A DNA stretch of 64,000 nucleotides from Saturnia japonica. Lineage: Eukaryota; Arthropoda; Insecta; Lepidoptera; Saturniidae. The stretch is from NCBI GenBank assembly GCA_033032175.1, contig CM065309.1, positions 16,244,001 through 16,308,000 on the forward strand, in the 5' to 3' direction. Below are positions 12,041 through 23,050 of this stretch, one piece after another. Within the stretch, counting starts at the first letter, position 1. Every line of letters starts with the position of its first letter. The notes under the pieces were generated by a model. The model was given only the letters and a program-made list of their open reading frames with translations. It was not told where the DNA came from and did no database searches. A program made the position numbers and the translations under genes.

Positions 12041-13435
12041 TCGAGTCTGTGTCATACCGACAATACTGTCACGTTGACAAGCTTCATTTGAAATAGTTAC
12101 TAAACACTGCAATATGATGTTGCAGTATTCTAGAAGCTATTGTTTGTAGATATCGAGGTATCTTGTTAAAGCGTCAGCGGAAAACAATCATTAATATAGA
12201 TCTATTACTTAGGTAATAGATATTACGTATTACATATTTTAATTTCTGTTAAATAATAAAACTTTTACAATTCTATACAATTTCTTTGTTTGTAATTATT
12301 TTTCAAATCGTTTATTAAACAGATCAATATCGATATATCCTTAGTAGAGGTCATATTATGTTTGTTTACGTTTGATTCGAGATTAAGAGGGTCCGGATTG
12401 AAGAACACTTCAGCCCGTCATGATAGGACCAGTCATCAGCAGTGAAGCTGATTCGTAAGAGGTCTCCACTACTATTGAATACAGGAAATAATATTCATAA
12501 TTTTATTCGTTGTAAAGGTTCATATTAATTTGTTACCTCATTTCGTCTTTTCTTAGAAATATCCGGTTATCATTTTAATAAGAAGGAATGCCTGTCTAAT
12601 TTGACTAAAAATCCTGATTTTTCTGAAGAATACTTGTCTAAGGTAAAACGCAGTAATAAAAAAAGTTTAACTAGTAACACTCATAAAAATTAATAAATTA
12701 ATATGGATATATTTGAACTGTCATAATTTTTTTAATATTTAAAAAATTGTGCAGAGTCCATCAATAAGTAAACAAATCTTTGATTTAACGTTGGAATAAT
12801 AATCCAATTAAATAATGTCGGCGTGCAAATAGTACGTAACACGCTAAATTATTCAAAAGGAAACAAAAAACCCGACTGCAACAAAACCCTTGACAATTAT
12901 TTTTTCAATTTTTGCTTTTATTTGATTTCCAGAACCCGCTCTTAAATATTATACTCCCAGAATTATAATGAATCTAACGACAACTCATATCTTATAAATG
13001 GATTAAAGTCGTTTACGCTACAGAGCGTGCCAAAAGAAATAGACACATATATGCATACATACGCTCGAAAACATAACTCCAATGCCTGACTCAAATTAAT
13101 GCCAGCAGCACGCCTGTTTAAGCCTGTAAAAGCCAGTCAAATGCGGCAAATGCCTGTCATATGGTAATCCTATCCATAGATCGCTTCTTTATCGTAAGAT
13201 AGGAACAGCATTTCAAATTTAAAAGTAGAGAACATTCAATCTGGATGACGTATTAAAGCTATCTTTGGCGGAATCCGGTGATAGAAAAACTTCAACCTTG
13301 AATGTTGCGGATGTTAGAGTGGATACAGTGACTGTAGTGTGGCTGAATATCTCTAGTGATCAGAAGAGGGTAGTCACTAGAAACTACCTTAGATAACGAG
13401 TCTTTGTCGGTTTTTTTTTTATCGTAGCATGGCAG
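12041..13435. other. No gene recognised
   Basis: AT-rich spacer. An AAACAAAAAACCCGACTGC word near 12860-12878 is one I associate with lepidopteran repeats, but no element could be delimited. Confidence 0.5.
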
Positions 13436-13439
13436 TGTC

Positions 13440-13830
13440 TACACTGTAGCTGATGGTGAGCGCAGTGTAATCCAATAACATCGGCGACTATCGTGGGAAC
13501 TACAATCCATCGCCAGTCGTCGCTGTCATGCCGGCTTGCTGAAATGTCTCTTTACGTTGTGCTTGAAGGACTCCATGTTATAAGAAGGAAGGAACACACT
13601 GGTCGGGAGACTTTTCCACAGCTTCACAGTACGGCAAAGATAAGACGTATCAAACTTCTTTGTCCGTGCCGAGATGGAGGATACCGTAAAGCTGTGGCTC
13701 CGGAATCCAGTGTGTGTGGTTCTGTTATAACAAGAAGGGGGAATTGGCGTATCACAATAAGACATATTAGTCGACTCGCAACCTTCGTAGTCAGGCCAAA
13801 GCGTCGAGCTATTGTAATATCTCATATAGC
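13440..13830 (-). pseudogene. CR1/jockey-like LINE, last ~100 codons plus 3' tail
   Basis: On the minus strand 13825-13526 is an open stretch of about 100 codons containing HSFTVSSISARTKKFD, then RTVKLWKSLPTSVF and FKHNVKRHF before the stop. This is the typical C-terminal end of CR1/jockey-type reverse transcriptases (R-V-LWN-LP-SVF----FK---R). It is followed by the shared 3' tail (GGCATGACAGCGACGACTGG region down to 13440). Nothing of the catalytic RT is present, so this is a 5'-truncated copy. The plus-strand frame over the same bases is a shadow. Confidence 0.7.
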
Positions 13831-13869
13831 GTTATAGACCCATATTAAATAACTATATATATCTATATC

Positions 13870-14165
13870 TAAAATATATATAAAAGGAAACCGTGACTGA
13901 CTGAACTTCTATCAATACACCGCCCAAACTACTAGGGCTAGGAGCGTGAAAATGTGTATGCGCATTCCTTTTGCACTGTGGTTGAGCACGAAGAAAGGTG
14001 TTTTGGAAATTCAACCAAGGTGGCGAAAAAGAGGATGAAAGTTTGTATAAAATTCGTCATTTTTAATTATAGATTTTTATGAAAATTGGTATTTAGAAAT
14101 TCAGTGAGCAAGTAAAAAAGGTAGTACATAACTCAACCATGACGCGTGCGAAGCCGCCAGAAAAA
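13870..14165 (+). repeat. Dispersed lepidopteran repeat copy
   Basis: It begins GTGACTGACTGAACTTCTATCA and CGCCCAAACTACTAGGGCTA, continues TTGGAAATTCAACCAAGGTG, and ends GACGCGTGCGAAGCCGCCAG. The same family in opposite orientation is at 45460-45665. It is non-coding and its class is uncertain. Confidence 0.5.
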
Positions 14166-14782
14166 CACTAAGATAATTATTATATACATATTTATTTATA
14201 GGTAATATTCGTTATTAAAATGTAATATAATACATATTTAGAACACGAAGCTCTTTATCCAAATATTTGAAGAACAATTTAGTGTAGAGGATTCGGGAAT
14301 ACCTCGACCGACTTGATGTCACTCGCTATGACATGACTTCCACTTAATAACGACCACACAATAGCAAACTTCATATGGATGTCCATATATATTTTTATTA
14401 CATTATGTACAATGTATTTGTTTTACTTATTATTCTTAAAATAATAATAATTAGTATTGACTATTTCTGTGTACTGCGTATTTGTAGTCAAATAACTCGT
14501 AGGCATTTTATTTACCGACGACATAATATATCACATACAATGAGGGTAGTTCTTCATTTCAATACCGGCATTCGCGCCAGCCGCCAGTCGCTTGTCGAAA
14601 CTCCAGAAGGTTCACCGTTGGGTTACAAATGTCGCAAATCTCCGAGTTTACAAACCTATCGGCACCGCCCAGCATAAAAGAACGCAGTACCGTTGAGTTG
14701 GTTTGATATTTGTACGTTCTTACTCTCGCTGCATTCATTCGCATCGAAAGTTGGTCTCAAATCGCATGAGATCAACGAAGTA
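14166..14782. other. No gene recognised
   Basis: AT-rich spacer followed by a mixed-composition stretch (14540-14780). The short frames on both strands at 14375-14744 have no domain and look accidental. Confidence 0.5.
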
Positions 14783-14785
14783 TAA

Positions 14786-15461
14786 GGCTGAAATCTATAG
14801 AGCGTACTCAGCCTCAGCTTAGCTCAAACTTCGCTAAATATTTACTCAGCGCAATCTTAGGTTTCGAATTTATAGTCGAGTTACGCTAATTTTAAGCTTA
14901 GCTCTAACTGAGGAAGTGTCTGGTAACTGTCAATTAACGTTTCGATACTGCATCTGAACTGTTAAATTTCTTCAACTCAAACAAATAAATTGATCACGAA
15001 TTATGTATAGAAAATTAAAAAGCTAATTACTTATAATGGAATTTAAATTGTGTATGTATAATACTCAACTTGCTTTAAAGTAAAAATTTACATTATTCGT
15101 AAGTACATAAAATAAAAAGATTAAAGTTTCAAACCAATATCGAAAAACAACTGCAAACAACAGGAATAACAAAACGTGTACGTACGTAAAAACAATCATT
15201 TCTATGCAGTGTAAACCAATGAGAATTACGCAATTCAGATAATTTAAAATGTATATAAAATGACTGTTACGTCACTATTACGCAATACAATTTTTTTATT
15301 CGTATAGTACCCAAGTTTTCGGTAAGTCGTCGAATTCGATGACGAACTTTACTCAGGTATAGCTGAGCAAATGCTAAGCATGCGACTATAAATTTCAATT
15401 TTGGAACTTAAGGATGAGATAAGTCTGAGCATAGTCTGTGTACGCTCTATAGATTTCAGCC
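14786..15461. mobile_element. PIF/Harbinger-type MITE, 676 bp
   Basis: The left end GGCTGAAATCTATAGAGCGT and the right end, read in reverse, match over the first 25 bases and then imperfectly for more than 100 bp (ACTCAG-CT, AGCTTAGC, TTTATAGTCG words on both sides). Each end is bordered by TAA (14783-14785 and 15462-15464), the 3-bp TWA target duplication of the PIF/Harbinger superfamily. There is no transposase frame inside, so it is non-autonomous. The superfamily assignment comes from the target duplication, the element boundaries from the inverted repeats. Confidence 0.75.
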
Positions 15462-15574
15462 TAAGTGTTTATAAAGTTTCAATACGAAGAAACCTACATC
15501 GGAAAAAACCTTATAGTTTTCGAAATGTTCATTTTGAAATTAAAACCGATTTTTTTTACTTCAAGAAATGACGG

Positions 15575-15770
15575 AGGCTATTTCCTTAATTTCTTTGTTT
15601 AAGAAACGATTTCGATGATTATTTTTTTGTTTGATAGAGAATACCTCAAAGGTATTATTTTAATTTCATTGGCATTGGACCTTCAACTTCGGAGATACAC
15701 CAGCGAACTTTTAAAAATCATTGAAGATGTTTTTTTTTTTGTTAAAAATTGTCAAATTGAAGTGAAAACT
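15575..15770 (+). repeat. Dispersed repeat H, copy 1
   Basis: The core TTTCATTGGCATTGGACCTT, CAACTTCGGAGATACACCAG and AAAATCATTGAAGATG is repeated in opposite orientation at 25925-26110. Non-coding, class unknown. Confidence 0.5.
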
Positions 15771-16017
15771 TCTTTAGTGCCGTTGTGATTTAAAACTGGA
15801 TGAAACCAAAAAGAGATAAACACATATCTATAGGATTTAGCCAGCGAGAGTATAAGCTAGAATATATTATACACAGTTAATGCAAGTTCTGATTTTCAAG
15901 GCTATGTTCGTCGTCGAATTGGCCTAGCGGTCTGATGACTACGTACGTGTGGTGTACGCACATTTGTATGTGTAGTAAGAGTGGTAACTAAAGTGGGTAA
16001 GAGTAACTAATTTAAAG

Positions 16018-16258
16018 AGAGTTTTGGCGGACCTTGATCTTGTAAACTTATAGGTTTTTTATTTTATATTTATCGACTTATATCTTATTTAGCACTATAT
16101 TATGTAATATTAGTGGCATTTTACGTGATATAGGTTAGGTATTGTGCACAAGTAAAGTGAGTTATAAATAATAACTAGAAGCATGAATTTTAAGTTGCCA
16201 CAAAAACTCCCTGAATATTTTTAACAAGAGAGCCACAGTCTTGTTAAAGGTTAATTAT
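16018..16258 (+). repeat. Dispersed repeat C, copy 1
   Basis: Shares with the copies at 25424, 34020 and 39800 the order: TTTTGGCGGA--TTGATCTTG, TATATTATGTAATATTAGTGGC, CACAAGTAAAGTG--TTATAAAT, ACAAAAACTCCCT and AACAAG-GAGCCAC--TCTTGTT. The last part forms a stem-loop. It has no coding capacity. Confidence 0.65.
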
Positions 16259-18084
16259 AACTATTATTACCTACGTTGTGTGAACTGTGAAGATAAGAAA
16301 AATATTCTATTCACGTGACATTGGCATAAATGTATATAAACACACGTTGTCATTAAATAATAAAAAGACTGTTTTAAAGTTAAGAAAATCTAATTCCGTG
16401 AACTTTTTCAAACTGAAGTACATGTAAATTAGAACATATACAAGTCATTGAGTGTAATAAACGATTGTTATTGAAACTCTATCAGTGTGTAACAGTTTCA
16501 ACAGAAATTCGTTTAACAACAAGTATCATTATTTTAATTATTTCAAACGTTCCACACACGCAGTCTCAAAGCGCTGTTTTCAAACTTTTAATGGCTATTG
16601 TATCACATCTGGAACAACCTTAATGTGTATAGTGAGTTAAACTTCCAATGATACATAAAATTTATACCAATATAGGCACCGATATAATATTTACGTTTAA
16701 CTAGAACTTACCAAGTTCTTGCAGAAATTCAAACCATTAAAAATACCGAAATCGTTTAAAATGCTAAAAGATTCAAGTTTCAAAATGTTATTCGGAATTC
16801 GGATAACTTTATATTTAAACGTTTACTGCAGCCTATGACCTATATAACCTAGCACAAGCTAGATAGTAGTCTGTCTAGAGTCTTGACAAGTCCTACTCTA
16901 GGTCAGTAAATGACACATTGCTGCATAGCAATAATTACATTATAAATCTTAATAAAATAATGCCTATAGTATTCAGGAATACCTAATGTTGCGTAAATAC
17001 CGTGGAATTATGATCTTGACTTTAATCAATAAATTATACAGAAATAAGAAATAAACAGTTTGTTGAATGAAAAATGACCCACATCACTTAGCTCCCTGCT
17101 CTTTATAGGAGCACCGCCACCAAACCACCGCACCATCGCCGTACCATGAGCGATCCATACGATCGTGTTATGCTAGGTGACATATGATAGTGACGTTATC
17201 GTCAAAAGTCAGTTGAGACTGTTGAAAGTCTTCTAATGTAAGGTAACGTCGTTTTTTTCTTAAATATACTGCTCGTAAAAACTGATTCACTCGTTTTTGA
17301 AGACATCTATAATACATGAGTTCGGAAAAACAGTCACAGGTAGCTAGTTCCATTCATTTTCGATCCGCATAATTAGTGAAGGCGCAAAGCATTTCGGGCG
17401 AATGAATGCAACAGCGACTACGTATTTATGGACACTCATACATCCTAATAGTAGAAAACTTTCCAGAAACGGGTCAGTACTTACTGTAAACACATTTCTG
17501 CTTAGTGTAATATATATAGGATGGGTTTTTGAGATGAAAATAAACATTTTTAGAAATAAATGTTATCATTTTATTAAATTAAAAAATTTGAGACAGTCTC
17601 CTCAGAAAGTTTTCATGTAGCTACAACGGTTAAGGTACCTACTCTTACTGTCCATCTCAAAAATCCAGCAGTATAACATACTATATTAAATTATTATCGT
17701 GATTATATTTGCCATAACATCGTTAGTTATAACTGCACTCCCAAGCCCAACTTCAGGTCTGACGTTAACGACTTGTGATACAAGTGGGTCGACGGTAAAA
17801 CGCGAGATGACACGGAAGGGCCGCCCTCAATTATTTTTTTCATTATCCACGTGACATGTGCTCTGACCCCGTGAAGGAGGGTTACCGTGATAGACTGTTT
17901 ATATACTACTATTTTACTTATTATTAGAAAGAAGTAAATTTTATGTTTGTAGTATATAATCTTTGAAACTAGTGGTCTGATTATAAAAATTCTTTCACAG
18001 ATACATTATTACAATACATTATCCTTCAGTACTTAAAATCGGCTATTTGTCACTTATATTCAATTTCTTATTGTAATTAACACG
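16259..18084. other. No gene recognised
   Basis: AT-rich spacer. A short GC-richer patch at 17740-17880 and overlapping 60-70-codon frames on both strands at 17168-17620 show no recognisable domain or splice context. Confidence 0.5.
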
Positions 18085-18200
18085 GAAAAGTCATGGTTGG
18101 TTGTGCACACAACCGTGCCGAATCGGTAGCAGTGTTTTGACGTTCCTAAGTGTCTTCTTACATTAGGGCCTTAATTGAATGAATTATTTTTATTTTATTT
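18085..18200 (+). repeat. LINE 3' tail (same family as 49850-50290)
   Basis: CGTGCCGAATCGGTAGCAGT, GTTTTGACGTTCCTAAGTGT and CTTCTTACATTAGGGCC match the 3' untranslated tail that follows the LINE coding end at 49850-50000 on the opposite strand. Only the tail is present here. Confidence 0.55.
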
Positions 18201-19440
18201 TGTATGTACTTATTATTACTTATTTTGAGTCCAATTAAGGACTGTTCGCTTTACGAAGCAAGAAGAAAATCATCGGCTGGCTAAGTACCCTGACATAAAA
18301 CACAACTGAGGATGTATTGAGAATTGAAAAATAATTTTACATTTTTTCTGATTGCCCATAAACTATTTTCCATTATGGTTTCGACTGTTGCTTTTATATC
18401 GTGTTTTATCTATACATAATGTATGATTTATGTTTATATGTATTGTGTTTATAAATTGCATGGAATATGAAATATACCTTTGTGTCTGTTATGTATATAG
18501 TATGGTATGTAGTATAATAAATATGTCGTAATAACGTGTAATGTGTAATGACTAATGTTATTATGAGTATATATAGTATGGTAACTGGTATGTTAGGTCC
18601 CCAACACAGAGGCATGCCAAGTTTGGGGACTATTGTTAGAATATAAGTGCAATGTAATTTAGTTTACTTAAATCAATTTCATTTCATTTTTTTTCTAATG
18701 TTTCATGAAATTGAAGTAAAAATATTACCTATTATAATAATATATTTATTTACAAGGGCCCATTACATTTGAATAAAGTAATGAATAAATATTGACATTG
18801 AATCAAACATGATGTTTATAACTAAAATAACTATTATATGAAATTGCAAAGAATAAAATTTAGCCACTCTTAATAAAGGACATAAAATATATTTGATACA
18901 AGTAGGTACTTAATTAAAATAATTTTTTTCACCGATAATATTAAATCTGTAGTTTTGTTTGTATAGGTTGGTATGTTTACTTTGCGGTTTTGTACATTTA
19001 AAAAGTTCAAGTTTAATTTTATTTGTAAAAATAACTGTAAATTTTCTATAAATCAATATCTTCATTTTACTGTATATTTCATTGAATTCGAAAAACTAAT
19101 TCCATAAAATCCGAATTTTAATTAGGACTATCCTTTAGAAGCCCATAACTTAAACAAAATAAACATCATAATGTAGAAAATGTGTCTTCATACTCATATC
19201 TCTTAGAAGTACCCATAAAATAGGCAGAATGTGAACGAATTTCAAAATCTTAGTATTATTTCGCTGTCCGTTTCTCGTCAAATGCCGCATTACACAAATA
19301 TTTATTGGTTCTACACCGATTTTAATGTAATTTTATCTCTATTTACCTTTATGAGGTAGAAGTCATTTCGTAGTTAATAGATTACAAAAATGATCGATAT
19401 TACCTCTAAAATATTATAATTATAATTACAGTATATTAAA
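18201..19440. other. AT-rich DNA without a recognised gene
   Basis: No coding frame, RNA gene or clear repeat could be supported, apart from a short AGCCACGGGAACAGCTAGTG word just beyond the right edge (19450-19469) that marks the end of a dispersed repeat. Confidence 0.55.
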
Positions 19441-19840
19441 CGCGTACCGAGCCACGGGAACAGCTAGTGAATAAATAAAATTTCACCCAAACGATTACAC
19501 TTTTGGAACAGCATGTTCCAATCTGTTTTATCAGTTAATTAAATGTAAACACCTGCGGCTGACTCGTGTGCTGACCAAAATCCTTTACGGGTCCAAGTCC
19601 CACATAAATTATGTAAAACCAAGTTACAGAGACAAACAAGCTTGCATAAACACCTGCGGAGAATATTTTAAGAGTATGAAATGTCATACTAATGTTTATT
19701 TAGCTTTAAAAGTAAAAAAAAAAATCTTTCACTGGAAACTTTTTAGAGTTAAATCTAAAAGCGCTTTTTATTCAACTACAACAAAAACATAAGAATACGA
19801 TAATATTAGTAATATTTTTCGTAATAACAATCTATACTAA

Positions 19841-20112
19841 GGGTCATTACAGACTTTCCATTTCGTATGCAAGCTAGCTGCATAAATTCAGATTGGATGC
19901 GGTTTTGTTGCAGTTGACATAACTCATGCAGTTCTAACAACTAAGCACACACAATACAATAGAAATGCACGCTGACTGCAATAGAACTGCACGCTGACTG
20001 CGCAGTAAGTTGACAGATTCAATGGAGTTATGTCAGCTGCACCACAACATCATCCAAAATTCAAATATGCAGCTAGCCTTCGGCCCAAATGCAGATTGTC
20101 TGTTATGACTTA
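19841..20112. mobile_element. Short MITE with ~90-bp inverted ends
   Basis: The left arm (GTCATTACAGAC, GCAAGCTAGCTGCATA, TTGCAGTTGACATAACTC) and the right arm read in reverse (GTCATAACAGAC, GGCTAGCTGCATA, GTGCAGCTGACATAACTCC) are imperfect inverted repeats over about 90 bp each, leaving a short centre with a TGCACGCTGACTGC tandem duplication (19967-20000). No transposase frame. The exact termini and target duplication are unclear, so the superfamily is not assigned. Confidence 0.65.
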
Positions 20113-20149
20113 TATGACCATTATATTATAAAACTCAAGAGTATTTTTT

Positions 20150-20355
20150 TTTTTGTTTGAATGCCCTGATCCCTAGATCTAACAGTCAGAATAAAAATCA
20201 TTTTTGCATTTTACTGTACATTTATTGAGAAAGATTAAAGGGTATATAACTTTATGGCACGACCCTAAGGAACAGAGTAGTAATCATGAACATCAAGCAA
20301 TCTGGCAAGCTGTAGGCCAAGAGGTGACAAGAACGACAGGTTACAAGTGTGCGTT
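20150..20355 (+). repeat. Dispersed lepidopteran repeat copy
   Basis: ATGGCACGACCCTAAGGAAC, AGTAGTAATCATGAACATCA and CTGGCAAGCTGTAGGCCAAG align by eye with 6930-7010 and 30105-30175. Decayed, non-coding. Confidence 0.4.
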
Positions 20356-20784
20356 AGAAATTGAAAAACTTTATCCTTTGATATTATTATAAATAAAATA
20401 GTTCTTAGTTTCTTTGGAAAAAAATGAATATCATGTAGTTATCATTCCCAGCAGTAATTTTAAGAGTTATAACGTTATTATCATATTTAAATGCACTTTT
20501 AAGCTCACCGATTTTGTTGGCGGTAGCTTTTATTACCTCAGTTTATGTGTGTGGACATCAAATATCCCATTCGTTGAGACTACATAAGTGCTCTATAAAA
20601 ACGCAGCAGTGCCGTTTTCTTTTATGAACAATTTCAGAAAGTGACACAACAGTGAATCTTCCACTACTCAGATTACTGCTTTCTCGAAACGTTTTTGCAT
20701 CATTTCACTCAAATTGTTACAAAAATTACGGATTGAAAATCATATATTGTTTATCAAAATTAGGCACTTGTGTTAAGGATGCCC

Positions 20785-20938
20785 TCAAATCAGATGGAAC
20801 GATGACTTGCGTAAGGCTGCTGGATGTTACTGGATGCGGAAAGCCCGGAGATCGGATCCGATGGCGAAACTAAGTAAAGCCATGTGTCCAGCGCAGTGAA
20901 CTGCTAAAGGCTAATGATGATGAAGGCGTTTGAACTAG
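20785..20938 (+). pseudogene. RTE-like LINE 3' fragment
   Basis: The + frame from about 20787 reads PQIRWNDDLRKAAGCYWMRK and continues AR, matching the RW-DDL-K-AG--WMR-A block near the C-terminus of RTE LINE proteins. The segment ends in a short TGATGATGAAG run at 20919-20930, as expected of RTE-type tails built of TGA repeats. About 45 codons survive. Confidence 0.6.
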
Positions 20939-21345
20939 TTAAACTTCACAATTATATAAACCATTGCCTTACAGAAAAAAGTGGATTCGAGTAAAACATA
21001 TACGCTTCTTAGAAGTTATTCTTCTTTCACACTCGATGTTTTGTGACTCATTAACATTTAGTGTGACTATCTTCACCATAATAAAACAAGAGATTTAGCA
21101 AGGAACTTCATAGTGTAGACTTTTAGTTACCAAGTGCGCGTTTTAGTATACTATATGTTTTTTAAGTGAGTTTGTGACAGAATAGCACGTATATTGATAA
21201 ATGTAGATAAAACCAAATATACAGTGTTTAACCAATAAATATGTATAACTGTAAATAATTAAATGTATAAGTACAACAAGTATAACATAAATTGATTTCA
21301 ATGTATATCTTAGGAGATATCACAGTTTTAAAATAACTCCGCAGC
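20939..21345. other. No gene recognised
   Basis: AT-rich spacer with no supportable feature. Confidence 0.5.
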
Positions 21346-21445
21346 AAAATAGTGATCAAGTACCGCGCGCGCATTTTTGTTATGCTGCTGTGTGAGGAGG
21401 GAGGTTATATGGGAGGGGGACGGTGAATGGTGCTCAAATGGTTCG

Positions 21446-21454
21446 TATATAAAA
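21446..21454 (+). promoter_or_regulatory. TATA box (TATATAAAA)
   Basis: TATATAAAA followed about 20 bp later by TTTCAGC in a GC-rich setting. It could drive + strand transcription into the GC-rich block, and would then be the promoter of the mobile element proposed there. Confidence 0.35.
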
Positions 21455-21745
21455 CGGAGAAAGTTTCAGCTCCTTTAGACTCCCGCACACCCGCTACGTT
21501 ACACCCTCTCTAGCGGCAACCCAAGCCTATGTCCGTTCTTCGGTGTGAAACCCTGGATCAGGCAGCCGCCCGTGCGATACAAGTGACACTATACGTGCAG
21601 CACTTAGCTACTCACATACAACATTACACACGTGCACACCACACAGGTACATGGGTTCTGTAAGGGACCTTTTTTTTTCTTTTTTTTTGCGCTAGTTAGT
21701 CATGAGCTAGTTAGTGTAGAAAAACCATTCCGATCACTAAATACA

Positions 21746-21795
21746 CATATGCATGTTACCTTCCTTCCTCCCAGGAGGAGGGGAACATGCATATG
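21746..21795. repeat. Hairpin-forming inverted repeat
   Basis: CATATGCATGTT at 21746-21757 is perfectly complementary in reverse to AACATGCATATG at 21784-21795. Inside it, a CCTTCCTTCCTCC tract faces GGAGGAGGGG, extending the stem with mismatches around a tiny loop. Confidence 0.8.
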
Positions 21796-22030
21796 AGTAT
21801 AAGTTATGTAGCTCGAATTCCTAGGAGAAGGGAATTAGCCAGATCGCGACCTATTCGCATGCGTGACGACCGCTCGAGCCGAGGTTCGATCACTCTGGCA
21901 CCCTCCTGCGAGTCGTCCAAAACTTTCACGGCTGAGTGGCCTAAGCGCTCGCCCCCAAGTTTGGTGAAGCTGTAAAAACCGCAGCGGTTTCAGGGTCCCT
22001 AAGGCTAACAGTGTAGTCAGTTCAAAAAAA

Positions 22031-22905
22031 AGCGCGGGTCAGCTAAGTATATAATACAATAAAAAATCTAACAGGTACGTATCGTAAAAATTCACTCTCA
22101 TCACTTTTCATTACGCGCCTAACCTACAAAAATTGAAAAAAATATGTTAAAATTATATTGAAAAGCTTGATTATATTATAAACGTTTATTTAATCAGAGT
22201 TGAAAAGTCATTATATTAATATTACTATAGCTTTGGTATCAGTAAATTTCTAAATGCAGCGCGCTGTCACCCGTCGATAACAGCCGTCAGCTCCTTCCAT
22301 AATATTGAAATCACATCAAACCCGATTACCAATAGTATCCATTAGAGCTACAGCTTATAGGATCCTCTTTTACTGCTATTGACAGATTGCGTAAAACCCT
22401 ATTTACTGAGGGCTCTTGTATGTTATCAGAGTTACAATATTATAATTAAAATCTAAATTTATTATCATCAGTGAACAGTTTTAAAAATAAATCCGACAAA
22501 CATTTAAAAACGAAATTGTAGTGATAGTGATTAAATACTTATTATAAATATTACGATTAAACTGTATGCCATGTTTACATCAATAAACAAAACTATATTT
22601 TTACATTACAATTTTCTTTTTCTTCTTACTTAATGGAAACTGTCGTTATTCACAACTAACTGTGATCGCGGCTTCGCTTGCATGGTTGACAGAAGAACGC
22701 GTACCTAATTCTTATAGAAATCGAAATTTCTTAAAACTTGAATAACTTTTAATTGAATCAAGATATCGTGATAATGTGCATTTTAATTATCGTGATTTTG
22801 CATGATGTGCGCACAATGGAAACTCAATCATTTTATTTATATAGATTCTGCCAACGTCATATGGATATAATAGTTTTCTAATTATTTCTATAATCTACAA
22901 ACACG
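22031..22905. other. No gene recognised
   Basis: AT-rich spacer. CGCGGCTTCGCTTGCATGG near 22668-22686 looks like the reverse of a dispersed-repeat terminus, but no element was delimited. Confidence 0.5.
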
Positions 22906-22908
22906 AGT

Positions 22909-23050
22909 CTAACAAGATGGCAGCTCCCTTGTCAAGAGAGTTTTGGTGGCAGCTTAAAATGCATGTTCCTAGTTATTTATTATTTATAATCCACAGCACT
23001 TTTGCACAGTAACTAAACTAAATGGAGTAAAATGCCGCTAAATGGACACA
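22909..23050 (-). repeat. Dispersed repeat C, truncated copy (minus)
   Basis: CTAACAAGATGGCAGCTCCC is the reverse of the 3' stem-loop region of repeat C, followed by AAAATGCATG, TTATAATCCAC and a decayed remainder. Only about half of the repeat remains. Confidence 0.55.

Larger units (their letters stand above)
21350..22030. repeat. GC-rich block, probably part of a retroelement
   Basis: This 680-bp block is clearly GC-richer than its surroundings. It holds a TATA box (21446-21454), a T-rich run (21669-21689), a hairpin (21746-21795) and a 62-codon frame (21787-21975). Its right part (about 21900-22024, minus strand) matches 28750-28865 (plus strand): both have CTACA-TGTTAGCC-TA, GCCGCTG, TTTTACAGCTT-ACC and further shared words. 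Being multicopy, it is more likely transposon DNA (for example a retroelement 5' or LTR region) than a host promoter. The family is not recognised. Confidence 0.5.

Noticed and set aside
13493..13837. 114-codon plus-strand frame
   Set aside because: It is the antisense shadow of the CR1/jockey-like LINE end read on the minus strand.
21787..21975. 62-codon basic, Ser/Arg-rich protein
   Set aside because: It lies within a GC-rich multicopy block next to a hairpin, with no domain; more likely element DNA than a gene.
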